DNA of 64,000 nt from Olavius algarvensis associated proteobacterium Delta 3 (GTDB lineage: Bacteria > Desulfobacterota > Desulfobacteria > Desulfobacterales > CAFBRK01). Position 1 is the first letter of the stretch, and each line of letters opens with the position of its first letter. The notes beneath the pieces were generated by a model. It saw only the letters and a list, made by a program, of their open reading frames with translations, was not told the origin of the DNA and made no database searches. The DNA lies in NCBI GenBank assembly GCA_903231505.1, contig CAFBRK010000143.1, positions 62,001 to 126,000 on the forward strand. The letters are read 5' to 3'. Below are positions 1 through 8,296 of the stretch, in pieces. A program made the position numbers and the translations under genes.

Positions 1-459
1 CTGGACGTGGGCGCAGATGTCATCGCCCAGCACCAGGATTCACCCAGCCCCCAGGAAGCCGCCCAGGAACGGGGTGTTTATTCCGTGGGGTACAATTCCG
101 ACATGTCGTCCTTTGCGCCCAAGGCGCACCTGACCGCACCGGTCTGGAACTGGGGGCCGTTGTACACGGAAACCGTCGAAGCCGTTCAGAATGGGACGTG
201 GACCAGTCAGGCTCTCTGGCCGGGAATGGAAAAGGGGATCGTTGATCTCGCCCCCTTCGGGCCCATGGTTCCCCAGGCGGTAAAGGACATGGTGACGAAG
301 AAAAAGTCCCTGCTTGTCACGGGCACCGAAACGGTTTTTGTCGGTCCGCTCCGGGACCAGGCCGGCAGCCTCCGGGTGCCGGCGGGAGCTGCCGCCTCCG
401 ACAACGAGCTTCTCGGGATGACCTGGTTTGTGCAGGGAGTGATCGGTACCACCCAGTAA
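1..459 (+). CDS. BMP-family ABC transporter substrate-binding protein, C-terminal part (5' end outside window)
   Basis: The reading frame is open from base 1 and ends at 459, so only the last ~152 residues are seen. The opening residues LDVGADVIAQHQDSP match the conserved stretch of the BMP/Med family of lipoprotein binding proteins that feed nucleosides or purines to an ABC importer. The next two genes are the matching permeases, and the ATPase follows at 3.25 kb, which supports the assignment. The substrate is inferred as purine or nucleoside because a purine phosphoribosyltransferase sits in the same gene string. The true start and signal peptide lie upstream of the window. Confidence 0.85.
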   Translation: MDVGADVIAQHQDSPSPQEAAQERGVYSVGYNSDMSSFAPKAHLTAPVWNWGPLYTETVEAVQNGTWTSQALWPGMEKGIVDLAPFGPMVPQAVKDMVTKKKSLLVTGTETVFVGPLRDQAGSLRVPAGAAASDNELLGMTWFVQGVIGTTQ

Positions 460-508
460 CTTATCAAGCCCGGACAAGCACGTATCGGGTCAGTGACGGG
501 AACAACCC

Positions 509-1576
509 ATGTCCGTCCTTCAGATCAAGCGGAGACAGGAACCCCTTTTCATCTGGGGTTCCTGTCTCATCTTTTTGGGAGCGATTGTCCTCTCCCTGGG
601 CATCAGTTCTCTGTTGCTGTTAATACAGGACCGCCCGCCGATCCAGGGTCTGGTACTTCTCTTTCAGGGAGCCTTCGGCTCGAGATGGGCCCTGGAAGAC
701 TGTCTTGTCAAAGCAATCCCTATCTTTCTCTGTTCCCTTGGGGTCGCCATCGCCTTCCGGCTTCAGGTGTGGAACATCGGCGCCGAAGGACAGTTCGCTC
801 TGGGCGCGGTCGGCGCCACATGGATCGCACTCAACTTCGGCACACTTCCAGCGCCACTGCTCATTCCACTCATGCTCGCAACCGCCGGGATTTTTGGCGG
901 CCTCTGGGGCCTGATCCCGGCGGTTCTCAAAACCCGTCTGCGGACAAACGAAATCATCACGACGCTGATGCTCAACTATATCGCCATCCTGATTCTCGAC
1001 TACCTGGTGTACGGCCCGTGGAAAGACCCGGTCAGCTTCGGCTTTCCCATGACAGAGGTCTTTTCGGACAGCGCCATAGTCGGCAGCATCGGCGCCACCC
1101 GTATCAATTGGGGATTGTTGCTGTGTGTTGTTTTCGGCGTCATGGTCTGGGTGTTTCTACGGTTTACCCGGCTGGGATATGAGCTGAAAGCCAGCGGTGA
1201 AAATATCAACGCCGCCCGGTATGCCCGGCTGCCTTATGAGAGGCTCGTGTGGTTGGTGATGATCCTCAGCGGGGCCCTGGCCGGCAGCGCCGGCTTTCTG
1301 GAGGCATCGGCCAGCCTGAATCGCCTTCAGCCCAGCATCATGGTCGGATATGGGTACACCGCCATCGTGGTCGCCTGGCTGGCCCGGCTCAATCCACTGT
1401 ATATCGGCATCGCCTCCTATCTTCTGGCCGGCCTCCGGGTCGGGGTAGAGCACATTCAGCTGGATCTACAGGTTCCGGCGGCCTTTGGCGGCATCATGGA
1501 AGGGCTGATCCTGCTGACCCTGCTTGCCGGAAGTTTCTTCAATCACTACCGGCTGGTCATCCGGAGAGCGCCATGA
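509..1576 (+). CDS. ABC transporter permease, nucleoside/simple sugar type (YufP/NupP-like)
   Basis: A 355-residue, strongly hydrophobic inner membrane protein of the BPD_transp_2 (branched-chain amino acid/ribose/nucleoside) permease family. The segment LQVWNIGAEGQFALGAV is the typical N-terminal signature, and several membrane helices follow. It starts 49 bases after the binding-protein gene and its stop overlaps the next permease start (ATGA at 1573-1576), so translation is probably coupled. Family membership is clear. The transported molecule (guanosine, other nucleosides or xanthine) is inferred from context only. Confidence 0.88.
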   Translation: MSVLQIKRRQEPLFIWGSCLIFLGAIVLSLGISSLLLLIQDRPPIQGLVLLFQGAFGSRWALEDCLVKAIPIFLCSLGVAIAFRLQVWNIGAEGQFALGAVGATWIALNFGTLPAPLLIPLMLATAGIFGGLWGLIPAVLKTRLRTNEIITTLMLNYIAILILDYLVYGPWKDPVSFGFPMTEVFSDSAIVGSIGATRINWGLLLCVVFGVMVWVFLRFTRLGYELKASGENINAARYARLPYERLVWLVMILSGALAGSAGFLEASASLNRLQPSIMVGYGYTAIVVAWLARLNPLYIGIASYLLAGLRVGVEHIQLDLQVPAAFGGIMEGLILLTLLAGSFFNHYRLVIRRAP

Positions 1577-2493
1577 CTTCGGAGATGCTGATATTGCTCA
1601 TGGCGGCGACCATTCAATCCGGCACGCCGATCCTTTACGCAACTTTGGGTGAGATCATCACCGAGAAATCCGGGGTTCTGAACCTGGGCGTAGAGGGTAT
1701 CATGATGGTCGGCGCCCTGGCCGGTTTTCTGGCGGCCAAAATCACCGGAAGCCCGGTTGCCGGCGTTCTGGCCGGAGGACTCTGCGGGTCGCTGCTAGCC
1801 GGCGTTCACGGATTGGTCTGCCTGGGGTTTCAGGGCAACCAGGTGGTTTCCGGCCTGGCCCTGACCATACTCGGCACGGCCCTGGCGAATTACCTGGGTA
1901 CGCCTTACGTGGGACAGAACGCCCCCGGTTTTTACCCCGTGCCGCTGCCGGTTTTGTCGCAGGTACCGGTTCTCGGGCCGATTTTTTTCCGTCACGATCT
2001 GCTGGTGTACGGCTCCTTTGTGGCGCCGGCTCTGATCTGGATTTTCATGAAGTACAGCCGCTGGGGCCTCGGATTGCGCACCGCCGGTGAAAATCCGGAG
2101 GCCGGCGCAGCCGCCGGAATCCCGGTGGTGGGCTATCGGTGGGCCGGCATCCTGGCAGGGGGCTTTCTGATGGGCATCGGCGGCGCCTACCTGTCCCTGG
2201 CGTACACGCACATATGGACCACCGGCCTGTCGGCGGGAAGGGGCTGGATTGCCGTCGCGCTGGTCATCTTTGCTTTCTGGAAACCCGGCCGAGCGGTTGT
2301 CGGCGCATATCTGTTCGGGGGGGTGATGGCCTTTCAGCTGCGGCTTCAGGCCATGGGGGCCAATATCCCCTCTTCCCTGCTGTTGATGCTCCCCTATGGG
2401 CTGACCGTCGTCGTGCTCACCCTGGCGAGCATGCGGCAGCGAGGGGATCAGGCGCCGGCGGTGCTGGGGGTGAATTTGGAGCCAAGGGATTAA
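1573..2493 (+). CDS. ABC transporter permease, second subunit (YufQ/NupQ-like)
   Basis: A 306-residue hydrophobic permease and the partner of the preceding gene. The segment LGEIITEKSGVLNLGVEG near residue 20 is the hallmark of the second permease of nucleoside ABC importers. The open frame extends upstream to 1249, but the ATG at 1573 overlaps the preceding stop (ATGA) and gives the normal family length, so I use it. The ATPase for this importer is not directly downstream. It comes after a 274-base gap and the phosphoribosyltransferase gene. Confidence 0.88.
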   Translation: MTSEMLILLMAATIQSGTPILYATLGEIITEKSGVLNLGVEGIMMVGALAGFLAAKITGSPVAGVLAGGLCGSLLAGVHGLVCLGFQGNQVVSGLALTILGTALANYLGTPYVGQNAPGFYPVPLPVLSQVPVLGPIFFRHDLLVYGSFVAPALIWIFMKYSRWGLGLRTAGENPEAGAAAGIPVVGYRWAGILAGGFLMGIGGAYLSLAYTHIWTTGLSAGRGWIAVALVIFAFWKPGRAVVGAYLFGGVMAFQLRLQAMGANIPSSLLLMLPYGLTVVVLTLASMRQRGDQAPAVLGVNLEPRD

Positions 2494-2570
2494 CGGGGAA
2501 CGTGCTAGACGCCGTTGTTGTTTAGGAGTGAGCAAGTAATAATGAGTATAATTTGGGAATAATACCCTTA

Positions 2571-2700
2571 GGGTCCAAGGATTCGAGGGGTCAAGGGGTC
2601 ACGTGAAACAATGTTGAAAGTTCTTATCTATATATAAAAACAGACGGTTACCTTATTTATCACTTGGACCCTCGAACCCTGGAATCCTTGAACCCTTTTC
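2571..2700. repeat. Imperfect inverted pair of CCTTGAACCC-type word repeats between permease and gpt genes
   Basis: In the 274-base gap between the second permease and gpt, the left arm (2571-2600) contains GGGTCCAAGGATTCGAGGGG. The right arm (2662-2700) holds related words in the opposite orientation: CTTGGACCCTCGAACCC, then GGAATCCTTGAACCC. The arms are built from short variable units (CCTTGACCC, CTCGAACCC, CCTTGGACCC) rather than being one exact repeat. An AT-rich spacer with TATATATAAAAA lies between them. I see no terminator T-run or convincing promoter. This belongs to the same word-repeat style as the block at 4971-5299. Confidence 0.6.
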
Positions 2701-2767
2701 TCCAATGATTGAAGCTTGACCGAACTCGGAGAGATCTTGGAATCACTAGCACACAGGAGAACATGAT

Positions 2768-3256
2768 ATGGCCAATCCCTACAGAAAAACCTATCCGGTA
2801 TCCTGGGAGCAGCTCCACCGGGATTCCCGCGCCCTGGCGTGGCGGTTGCTCGATCTGGGTTTTTTCAAGAGCATAGTGGCCGTTACCCGTGGCGGGCTGG
2901 TTCCCGCCGCTGTCGTGGCCAGAGAATTGGACGTGCGTTTGGTGGACACCGTCTGTGTGTCCAGCTATGACTGGCAGGATCACACCGGCGAGGTCGAGGT
3001 CCTCAAAGGCTACGAGGGTGACAGCGACGGGTTGCTGATCATCGACGATCTGGTTGACACCGGAAAGACGGCCAGGGCGGTTCGGGACATGCTGCCCAAG
3101 GCGCACTTCGCCACGGTGTATGCCAAGCCGGCAGGCCGCCCCCTGGTCGACACGTATATCACCGAAGTCAGCCAGGACACATGGATCCTTTTTCCCTGGG
3201 ATACGGAATCCACGTTCGTCCAGCCCATCGTGGAGCGGAGGGACGATTCCGGATGA
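2768..3256 (+). CDS. gpt: Xanthine/guanine phosphoribosyltransferase
   Basis: A 162-residue type I phosphoribosyltransferase, which joins a free purine base to PRPP in the cytoplasm. The PRPP-binding loop [17 protein letters not shown] is present at about residues 92-108. The C-terminal FPWDTES stretch resembles E. coli Gpt (xanthine-guanine PRTase), and the length fits. A GGAG ribosome site sits 8 bases before the ATG. The stop overlaps the start of the transporter ATPase (ATGA at 3253-3256), so salvage enzyme and importer ATPase are translationally coupled. This suggests that the importer brings in guanine/xanthine or their nucleosides. Confidence 0.88.
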   Translation: MANPYRKTYPVSWEQLHRDSRALAWRLLDLGFFKSIVAVTRGGLVPAAVVARELDVRLVDTVCVSSYDWQDHTGEVEVLKGYEGDSDGLLIIDDLVDTGKTARAVRDMLPKAHFATVYAKPAGRPLVDTYITEVSQDTWILFPWDTESTFVQPIVERRDDSG

Positions 3257-4770
3257 CCCCATCATCGCCATTGATCCGCCTGGAGTCCATCCGCAAAACC
3301 TATGGGCCGGTGGTGGCCAACGACAATATCAGTCTGGATTTCAGTGCCGGAAAGATCACGGCGTTGCTGGGCGAAAACGGTGCCGGCAAAAGTACACTCA
3401 TGAGTATCCTTGCCGGGCGAACCCAACCGGATAGCGGACGGATCATGATCGATGGGGAGCTTCAGAAAAAGTTCTCCACCCAGGCCGCTATAAATGCGGG
3501 AATCGGAATGGTCTATCAGCACTTTCAGCTGGTCGAGGCCATGACCGTAGCGGAGAACATCTATCTTGGGCGTCACGACCGCTTCTGGCTGAGTCCGAAG
3601 CGGATGATCCGGGAAGCCACCGAACTGGGTCAGCGGTTCGGTCTTCAAATCGATCCGTCTGCCCGTGTGGATTCGCTGTCCATGGGTGAAAAACAGCGTG
3701 TTGAAATTCTAAAACTTCTCCAACGGGAATGTCGAATCCTGATCTTCGATGAGCCGACCGCCGTGCTGACCCCCCAAGAAGGTGAACAGCTCTTTGAGGC
3801 AATGAAATTCATGGCCGCCCAGGAAAAAGCGGTGGTGTTTATCAGCCATAAGCTTTCAGAGGTGATGGCGGTGGCCGACGACATCGCCATCCTGCGGAAA
3901 GGCGCGATTGTGGACGATATTGCGGCATCCGAGGTCACATCCGAAGCGGATCTGGCCCGGCGCATGGTCGGCCGGGATGTTCTTCTTCATGTGGATCGGA
4001 CGCCCCTGGAGCCAAAACAGGTGTTTTTGGAAACGGACGGCCTCGGAGACGCCGTGCTTAAAGACATCCGGATCACGCTCCGGCAGGGTGAAATCCTCGG
4101 TATCGTCGGTGTGGCCGGGAACGGCCAGAAGCAATTGGTGGAAACCATTTGCGGACTGCGCCCGCCGGAAACGGGCCGCGTCAGAATACTGGGCCTGGAG
4201 TGGAACGATTTTTTCCGAAACATGCCCTGGGACGCCGCCTTGAGTTACATCCCTGAGGACCGACAGGGGCTGGCGACCTGCCTGGGATTGGATCTGGTGG
4301 ACAATGTATTGCTGACGACCCGGCAGGGCTTTACAACAGGCCCCTGGCTCAACCGCGGCAAGGCCGAACAAAAAACACGGGAGTTGGTCGGCCAGTTTTC
4401 CATCCGTACACCGGGCACCGGAACAACCGCTGCCAGGCTCTCCGGCGGTAATTTGCAGAAAATGGTTCTCGCCCGGGAATTTTACCGGCGCCCCCGGGTC
4501 ATCGTTGCCGAACAACCGACACAAGGCCTGGATATCGGTGCCATGGAAGAGGTCTGGACCATTCTTCTCAAAGCCCGGGAACGCGCGGGGATTCTTCTGG
4601 TCACCGGGGATTTGAAAGAGGCGATCACCTTGTGCGACCGTATTGCGGTGATGTTCGAAGGCCGGATTGTGGACGAATTTTCCACCGAAGACAGTGAGAA
4701 ACTGGCTCAGATCGGCCTGATGATGGCCGGCGTTCCGTCCGGTCGGGATGGTTTATCGTCGTTGTCCTAA
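3253..4770 (+). CDS. Nucleoside/sugar ABC importer ATPase with two nucleotide-binding domains (YufO/NupO-like)
   Basis: 505 residues with two ABC domains in tandem. The first carries Walker [14 protein letters not shown] and signature [12 protein letters not shown]. The second has a degenerate Walker [13 protein letters not shown] and signature [14 protein letters not shown], as is usual for this RbsA/NupO class. I chose the ATG at 3253 because it overlaps the gpt stop and starts just ahead of the first domain; the frame itself is open back to 3181. It completes the importer with the binding protein and two permeases at 1-2493. Confidence 0.92.
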   Translation: MTPSSPLIRLESIRKTYGPVVANDNISLDFSAGKITALLGENGAGKSTLMSILAGRTQPDSGRIMIDGELQKKFSTQAAINAGIGMVYQHFQLVEAMTVAENIYLGRHDRFWLSPKRMIREATELGQRFGLQIDPSARVDSLSMGEKQRVEILKLLQRECRILIFDEPTAVLTPQEGEQLFEAMKFMAAQEKAVVFISHKLSEVMAVADDIAILRKGAIVDDIAASEVTSEADLARRMVGRDVLLHVDRTPLEPKQVFLETDGLGDAVLKDIRITLRQGEILGIVGVAGNGQKQLVETICGLRPPETGRVRILGLEWNDFFRNMPWDAALSYIPEDRQGLATCLGLDLVDNVLLTTRQGFTTGPWLNRGKAEQKTRELVGQFSIRTPGTGTTAARLSGGNLQKMVLAREFYRRPRVIVAEQPTQGLDIGAMEEVWTILLKARERAGILLVTGDLKEAITLCDRIAVMFEGRIVDEFSTEDSEKLAQIGLMMAGVPSGRDGLSSLS

Positions 4771-4970
4771 GTACATTCCGTTTGCAGAAAGATGGAAACG
4801 ATGACCACAGAGCCGCAGATAGCGCAAAGGAACTGTATTTTTCCCAGAGCCTTCGAGGGGGGGATTCCGGGAAAGATCCCACACAACACATTGAAATTAT
4901 ATATAAATTTATAGGCGCTCGTTTTGCCTTTCGCCCTCTATGTCCTGTTTGTCCTGAGCTTGTCGAAGGG
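4771..4970 (+). repeat. Dispersed MITE-like element, copy 1
   Basis: Begins at the stop codon of the ABC ATPase with GTACATTCCGTTTGCAG and continues with CGATGACCACAGAGCCGCAG, both shared with the copies near 40.3 and 53.3 kb. An internal hairpin (TTTCCC at 4840-4845 with GGGAAA at 4869-4874) lies at the same relative place as in the other copies. The right part contains CCTGAGCTTGTCGAAGGG, matched by a variant in the 40.3 kb copy. The right terminal repeat seen in copies 3 and 4 is not recognisable here. It holds no protein-coding frame that I believe. Confidence 0.7.
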
Positions 4971-5299
4971 TTAGCCCGTTAGCCGGTTAGCCCGTTAGCC
5001 GGTTGGCCCGTTTGCCCGTGTGTCCTTATGTCTTAGCTGTCCTCTGCCATCCGACATCGGACATCCGACCAGCTGTTACCTAAATTATGAAGAACCACAC
5101 TCAGGCGGTCGGGCAAGCCCTAAGCCTTGAGCCTTAAGCCCTGAGCCTGTCTATATCTTTCAGCTCTCAGCTTTGAGCTTTCAGTCCATCGATTATCAAA
5201 TATCCAGCAACAAGCATCCAGTATCGAGAATCCAGAATCCAGCTCTCCAAATCTCCTAACCCCTGTATCTTGTATCCTGGATCCTGCATCCCGTTTGCC
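4971..5299. repeat. Serial blocks of degenerate short-word repeats
   Basis: Six neighbouring blocks each repeat a different short word with variation: TTAGCC(C/G)GT at 4971-5025; CCGACATC/GGACATCC at 5047-5072; AAGCCTTGAGCC-type at 5117-5149; CAGCTTTGAGCTTTCAG-type at 5159-5186; AGCATCCAGTATC/GAATCCAG at 5202-5247; GTATCCTGGATCCTGCATCC at 5260-5299. No block encodes a plausible protein on either strand. The whole stretch lies between the element copy at 4771 and the promoter region of the oadG-like gene. The word changes from block to block, so this is not an ordinary tandem repeat. The function is unknown. Confidence 0.75.
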
Positions 5300-5462
5300 T
5301 TCCTGTCCTGCCGATCAGCAACTCAAAATGACGCCCGGAGTCGCAACACACTCTAGGAAATATTTATATTGACTTCTATGGACTTGTATGGCTTACATGC
5401 GTTAATAGCTATCAAAAAGATACATAACCCGTTGAAAATAAACCAAACTATCGGAGGTCATC

Positions 5463-5897
5463 GTGACTGGATTTGAAGCGATCTCCTATTACAACGGATG
5501 GGTCATGGCCGCCCTGGGCGCGACGATCGTGTTCTCGGGCCTGGCGGTGTTGTCAACGGCGGTGGCCCTCATGCCGAAACTCCTGAACGCGATCGAACGG
5601 GCGCTGGCACCATCCGAAAAACCCCCGGTTGAGGCTGAATCCCCGGCCCCGGAGCCGGAGATCGCGTTCAAAGTGCCGCTGAGCTGCCCGGCGGATATCA
5701 GGGAAATGGCCCGGCTCTATGAACCGATTATTCACGAATTGGGTGAACCATTTCAACTGGCCGAGCTATACAAGAAGACCCAGTTCCACGACCTACCGCA
5801 TCCCCACTTGACGATCTCTTGTCTGCGACAGGCCGACTTCCTGCTCTCACAGGGTGAAGGCATGTTTGTCCTCAACAAAGAAAAACTGGCGAGATAG
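5463..5897 (+). CDS. OadG-like small membrane subunit of a Na+-pumping decarboxylase, with C-terminal extension
   Basis: 144 residues. The N-terminus has one membrane helix (about residues 14-38, ALGATIVFSGLAVLSTAVAL) with the placement typical of the gamma subunit (OadG/MmdD) of sodium-translocating decarboxylases. A Pro/Glu-rich linker follows, then a ~70-residue soluble tail (KVPLSCPADIREMARLYEPI onward) that I do not recognise and that normal OadG lacks. The start is GTG, with CGGAGG 6-11 bases before it. The beta subunit follows after 9 bases. No biotin carrier or carboxyltransferase gene is adjacent. Confidence 0.6.
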   Translation: MTGFEAISYYNGWVMAALGATIVFSGLAVLSTAVALMPKLLNAIERALAPSEKPPVEAESPAPEPEIAFKVPLSCPADIREMARLYEPIIHELGEPFQLAELYKKTQFHDLPHPHLTISCLRQADFLLSQGEGMFVLNKEKLAR

Positions 5898-5906
5898 GGA
5901 ATCATC

Positions 5907-7031
5907 ATGGATCTCTTTTTATCGTTTCTGAACAACACCGGCTACCTGATGCTGGACCACCGCTACATTTTCATGATCTGCATCGGGATTCTGTTCGTTT
6001 ATCTGGCCACATCCAAGCATTACGAGCCATTGCTGCTGGTGCCGATCGGGTTTGGCATTATCGTCGGCAACATCCCTTTTTTCCAGGGATTCGGCATCGG
6101 CATCTATGAACCGAACAGTGTGCTGCACTACCTCTATTTCGGTGTTACCTCCGGTCTCTATCCGTCCATCGTGTTCTTGGGGCTCGGTGCCATGACCGAC
6201 TTTTCTTCCCTGCTGGCATATCCCCGGCTGATGCTTCTGGGAGCCGCCGCCCAGATGGGGATATTCACGACCCTTCTCGGCGCATTGTTTATGGGCTTTC
6301 TGCCCAAGGAAGCCGCCTCCATCGCGATCATCGGCGGCGCCGACGGCCCCACCTCCATCTTTTTAACGGCCAAATTGGCGCCTCACCTGATCGGCCCCAT
6401 CGCCATCGCCGCCTATTCCTACATGGCATTGATCCCAATCATTCAGCCGCCGATCATGAGGCTGCTGACATCCAAGCAAGAGCGCCGGATCCATATGCCG
6501 GAACCCCGGGAGGTGGGCAGAAAGGAACTGTTGTTTTTCCCGGTTGTCGGAACCCTCATCTGCTGTCTTCTGGCCCCGACCGCCATCCCTTTGCTGGGTC
6601 CATTCTTTTTCGGCAACTTCATGAAGGTCTGTGGCGTTGTCGACCGTCTGGCCGGAACGGCGCGATCCGCAATTATCGACACGGCAACCATTTTCCTCGG
6701 TTTCACCGTGGGCGCCAGCACCCAGGCGGACGTCTTTCTTACGGGACGCTCCGTCGGGATTTTCGCCCTCGGCGCCGTGGCCTTTTCCATCGCCACGGCT
6801 TCGGGTGTCATCTTTGCCAAACTCATGAACGTTTTTTTGAAGCAGAAGATCAATCCATTGCTCGGCGCAGCCGGCGTCTCGGCCGTTCCGGGCTCGGCCC
6901 GGGAGGTGCACGTGATGGGTCAGAAAGAAGACCCGACCAACTATCTGCTGATGACGGCCATGGCCTGCAACTCTTCCGGGGTCATCGGCTCGGCAACCTG
7001 CGCCGGGATATTATGGAGCTTTCTGCTCTGA
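5907..7031 (+). CDS. oadB: Sodium ion-translocating decarboxylase, beta subunit (OadB/GcdB/MmdB family)
   Basis: 374 residues, almost entirely membrane helices. This is the subunit that decarboxylates the carboxybiotin group and exports Na+. The hallmark IIGGADGPTSIFLTAKLAP lies near residues 138-156, and GIIVGNIPF occurs earlier, as in GcdB/OadB. The length fits the family. It follows an OadG-like gene and is closed by a clear terminator. The carboxyltransferase (alpha) and biotin subunits must be encoded elsewhere, so the substrate (oxaloacetate, methylmalonyl-CoA or glutaconyl-CoA) cannot be told from this window. Confidence 0.9.
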   Translation: MDLFLSFLNNTGYLMLDHRYIFMICIGILFVYLATSKHYEPLLLVPIGFGIIVGNIPFFQGFGIGIYEPNSVLHYLYFGVTSGLYPSIVFLGLGAMTDFSSLLAYPRLMLLGAAAQMGIFTTLLGALFMGFLPKEAASIAIIGGADGPTSIFLTAKLAPHLIGPIAIAAYSYMALIPIIQPPIMRLLTSKQERRIHMPEPREVGRKELLFFPVVGTLICCLLAPTAIPLLGPFFFGNFMKVCGVVDRLAGTARSAIIDTATIFLGFTVGASTQADVFLTGRSVGIFALGAVAFSIATASGVIFAKLMNVFLKQKINPLLGAAGVSAVPGSAREVHVMGQKEDPTNYLLMTAMACNSSGVIGSATCAGILWSFLL

Positions 7032-7057
7032 TCCTTCGCGCACTGGCGGGTTTCCCC

Positions 7058-7098
7058 GGGCCCCTGTTGATTTGCGGTCGACAGGGGCCCTTTTTTTT
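7058..7098 (+). terminator. Rho-independent terminator after oadB
   Basis: GGGCCCCTGT (7058-7067) pairs perfectly with ACAGGGGCCC (7081-7090) around a 13-base loop, directly followed by eight T. It lies 27 bases after the oadB stop and ends the oadG-oadB transcript. Confidence 0.93.
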
Positions 7099-7226
7099 GT
7101 CATGGTAATGCACATGGATCAGTCGGCCGATTCCTTCTTGATCTTTTTGTTTAAATTGAGCAGGATGTCGGCACACAGCCGGCTTGGAACGGCAGATTCC
7201 AGGCCTGGGTCAAGAAAGGAGGGGGC

Positions 7227-7541
7227 ATGCTGACCAAGGTGTTGATTAAGCGGCAATTCAAGAAAGGAAACGAAAAGGAGATCATTGCGCTGCTCACCGA
7301 CCTCCGGTACAGGGCCATGAAGCAGGCGGGCTATTTATCCGGCATCACATTGACCGACCCTGAAAATCCTTACAGTATGTTGGTGATCGGGACCTGGCAG
7401 AATATGGACTCATGGATACTCTGGAAAAACGACCCGGAACGGCAAAACTTTGAGGCCATGCTCGATATTTATCAGGAAGAACCGACGGAATACGACGCCT
7501 ATATCGTGGGCGCTCCGTTTGTGGGTAACGACGGAAACTGA
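7227..7541 (+). CDS. Small antibiotic-biosynthesis-monooxygenase (ABM) fold protein
   Basis: 104 residues of a dimeric alpha/beta ferredoxin-like barrel (ABM superfamily). The pattern is an N-terminal strand TKVLIKRQFKKG, a central helix, then SMLVIGTWQNMDSWILWKN, where W and alternating hydrophobics are typical. Such proteins range from haem-degrading enzymes to stress proteins, and nothing here fixes the substrate. A strong AAAGGAGG site lies 7 bases before the ATG. The rubredoxin-membrane protein follows 8 bases downstream, so they are probably co-transcribed and may share a redox role. That link is inference. Confidence 0.65.
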   Translation: MLTKVLIKRQFKKGNEKEIIALLTDLRYRAMKQAGYLSGITLTDPENPYSMLVIGTWQNMDSWILWKNDPERQNFEAMLDIYQEEPTEYDAYIVGAPFVGNDGN

Positions 7542-7549
7542 AAGGGAAG

Positions 7550-8296
7550 ATGGGAATGAAAAAGTGGCAGTGCACGGTGTGCGGTTATATTCATGAGGGC
7601 GATGAGCCACCGGATGAATGCCCGGTCTGCGGCGCGGACCGGAGCGAATTTGTCGAAATTACCGAAGAAGCGTCAGAGGGAAGTCCGGCTGTGGACACAG
7701 CCCCGCCTGCCGACAGTGCCGGCGCCGCCGTCCCGGAAGAACCTGTGGGAGCCACGGAATCCGCCGAAGTGGCGGCGGCATCACCGATTCCGGAGGGACC
7801 GGCCGCCGAGTTACCGACGCCGGGCCTGAAACCCCAGGCGCTTTATGAGCGGATCACCTCGCTGATGACCGAGCAGCACGCGCATCCGATTTCCACCCAT
7901 ATCCCCAACGGCGTGCTCCCCATTTCAACCGTGTTTCTCATGTTCTCTATTCTGTTTCACTTCGACCAGCTTGGCCGGGCCGCCTTCTTCAACATGGTCG
8001 TTGTCTTTCTGGCCACCCCGTTTGTCATCTTTTCCGGCTATAACGATTGGCAGCGGCGGCTCGGTGGGCGGATGACGAAGATTATTCGGACCAAAATGAT
8101 CTGTGCCGGGACCATATTGGTCCTATCCGGAGTTGTCGTTGTCTGGTGGGCCATTGATCCGACGGTGGCCACCGCCGCGTCATCCAGTCGGTGGCTCTTT
8201 CTGTTTCTGAACCTTGTCCTGCTGGCAACGGCGGTCGTTGCCGGATACTTCGGCGGAAAACTGGTTTTCGGGTACAACACCCCGCCGAAGCGGTAA
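7550..8296 (+). CDS. Rubredoxin-like domain fused to a membrane protein (DUF2231-like)
   Basis: 248 residues. Residues 4-35 form a rubredoxin-type iron site with two CxxC knuckles (CTVCGY and CPVCGAD). An Ala/Pro/Glu-rich linker runs to about residue 95. The remainder has four hydrophobic segments (about 120-140, 145-160, 180-200 and 210-235), including THIPNGVLPISTVFLMFSIL, which resembles the DUF2231/YtpI-like family. It probably passes electrons at the membrane, but no partner can be named. Its last ~115 bases overlap the 3' end of the opposite-strand methyltransferase frame. Confidence 0.7.
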   Translation: MGMKKWQCTVCGYIHEGDEPPDECPVCGADRSEFVEITEEASEGSPAVDTAPPADSAGAAVPEEPVGATESAEVAAASPIPEGPAAELPTPGLKPQALYERITSLMTEQHAHPISTHIPNGVLPISTVFLMFSILFHFDQLGRAAFFNMVVVFLATPFVIFSGYNDWQRRLGGRMTKIIRTKMICAGTILVLSGVVVVWWAIDPTVATAASSSRWLFLFLNLVLLATAVVAGYFGGKLVFGYNTPPKR

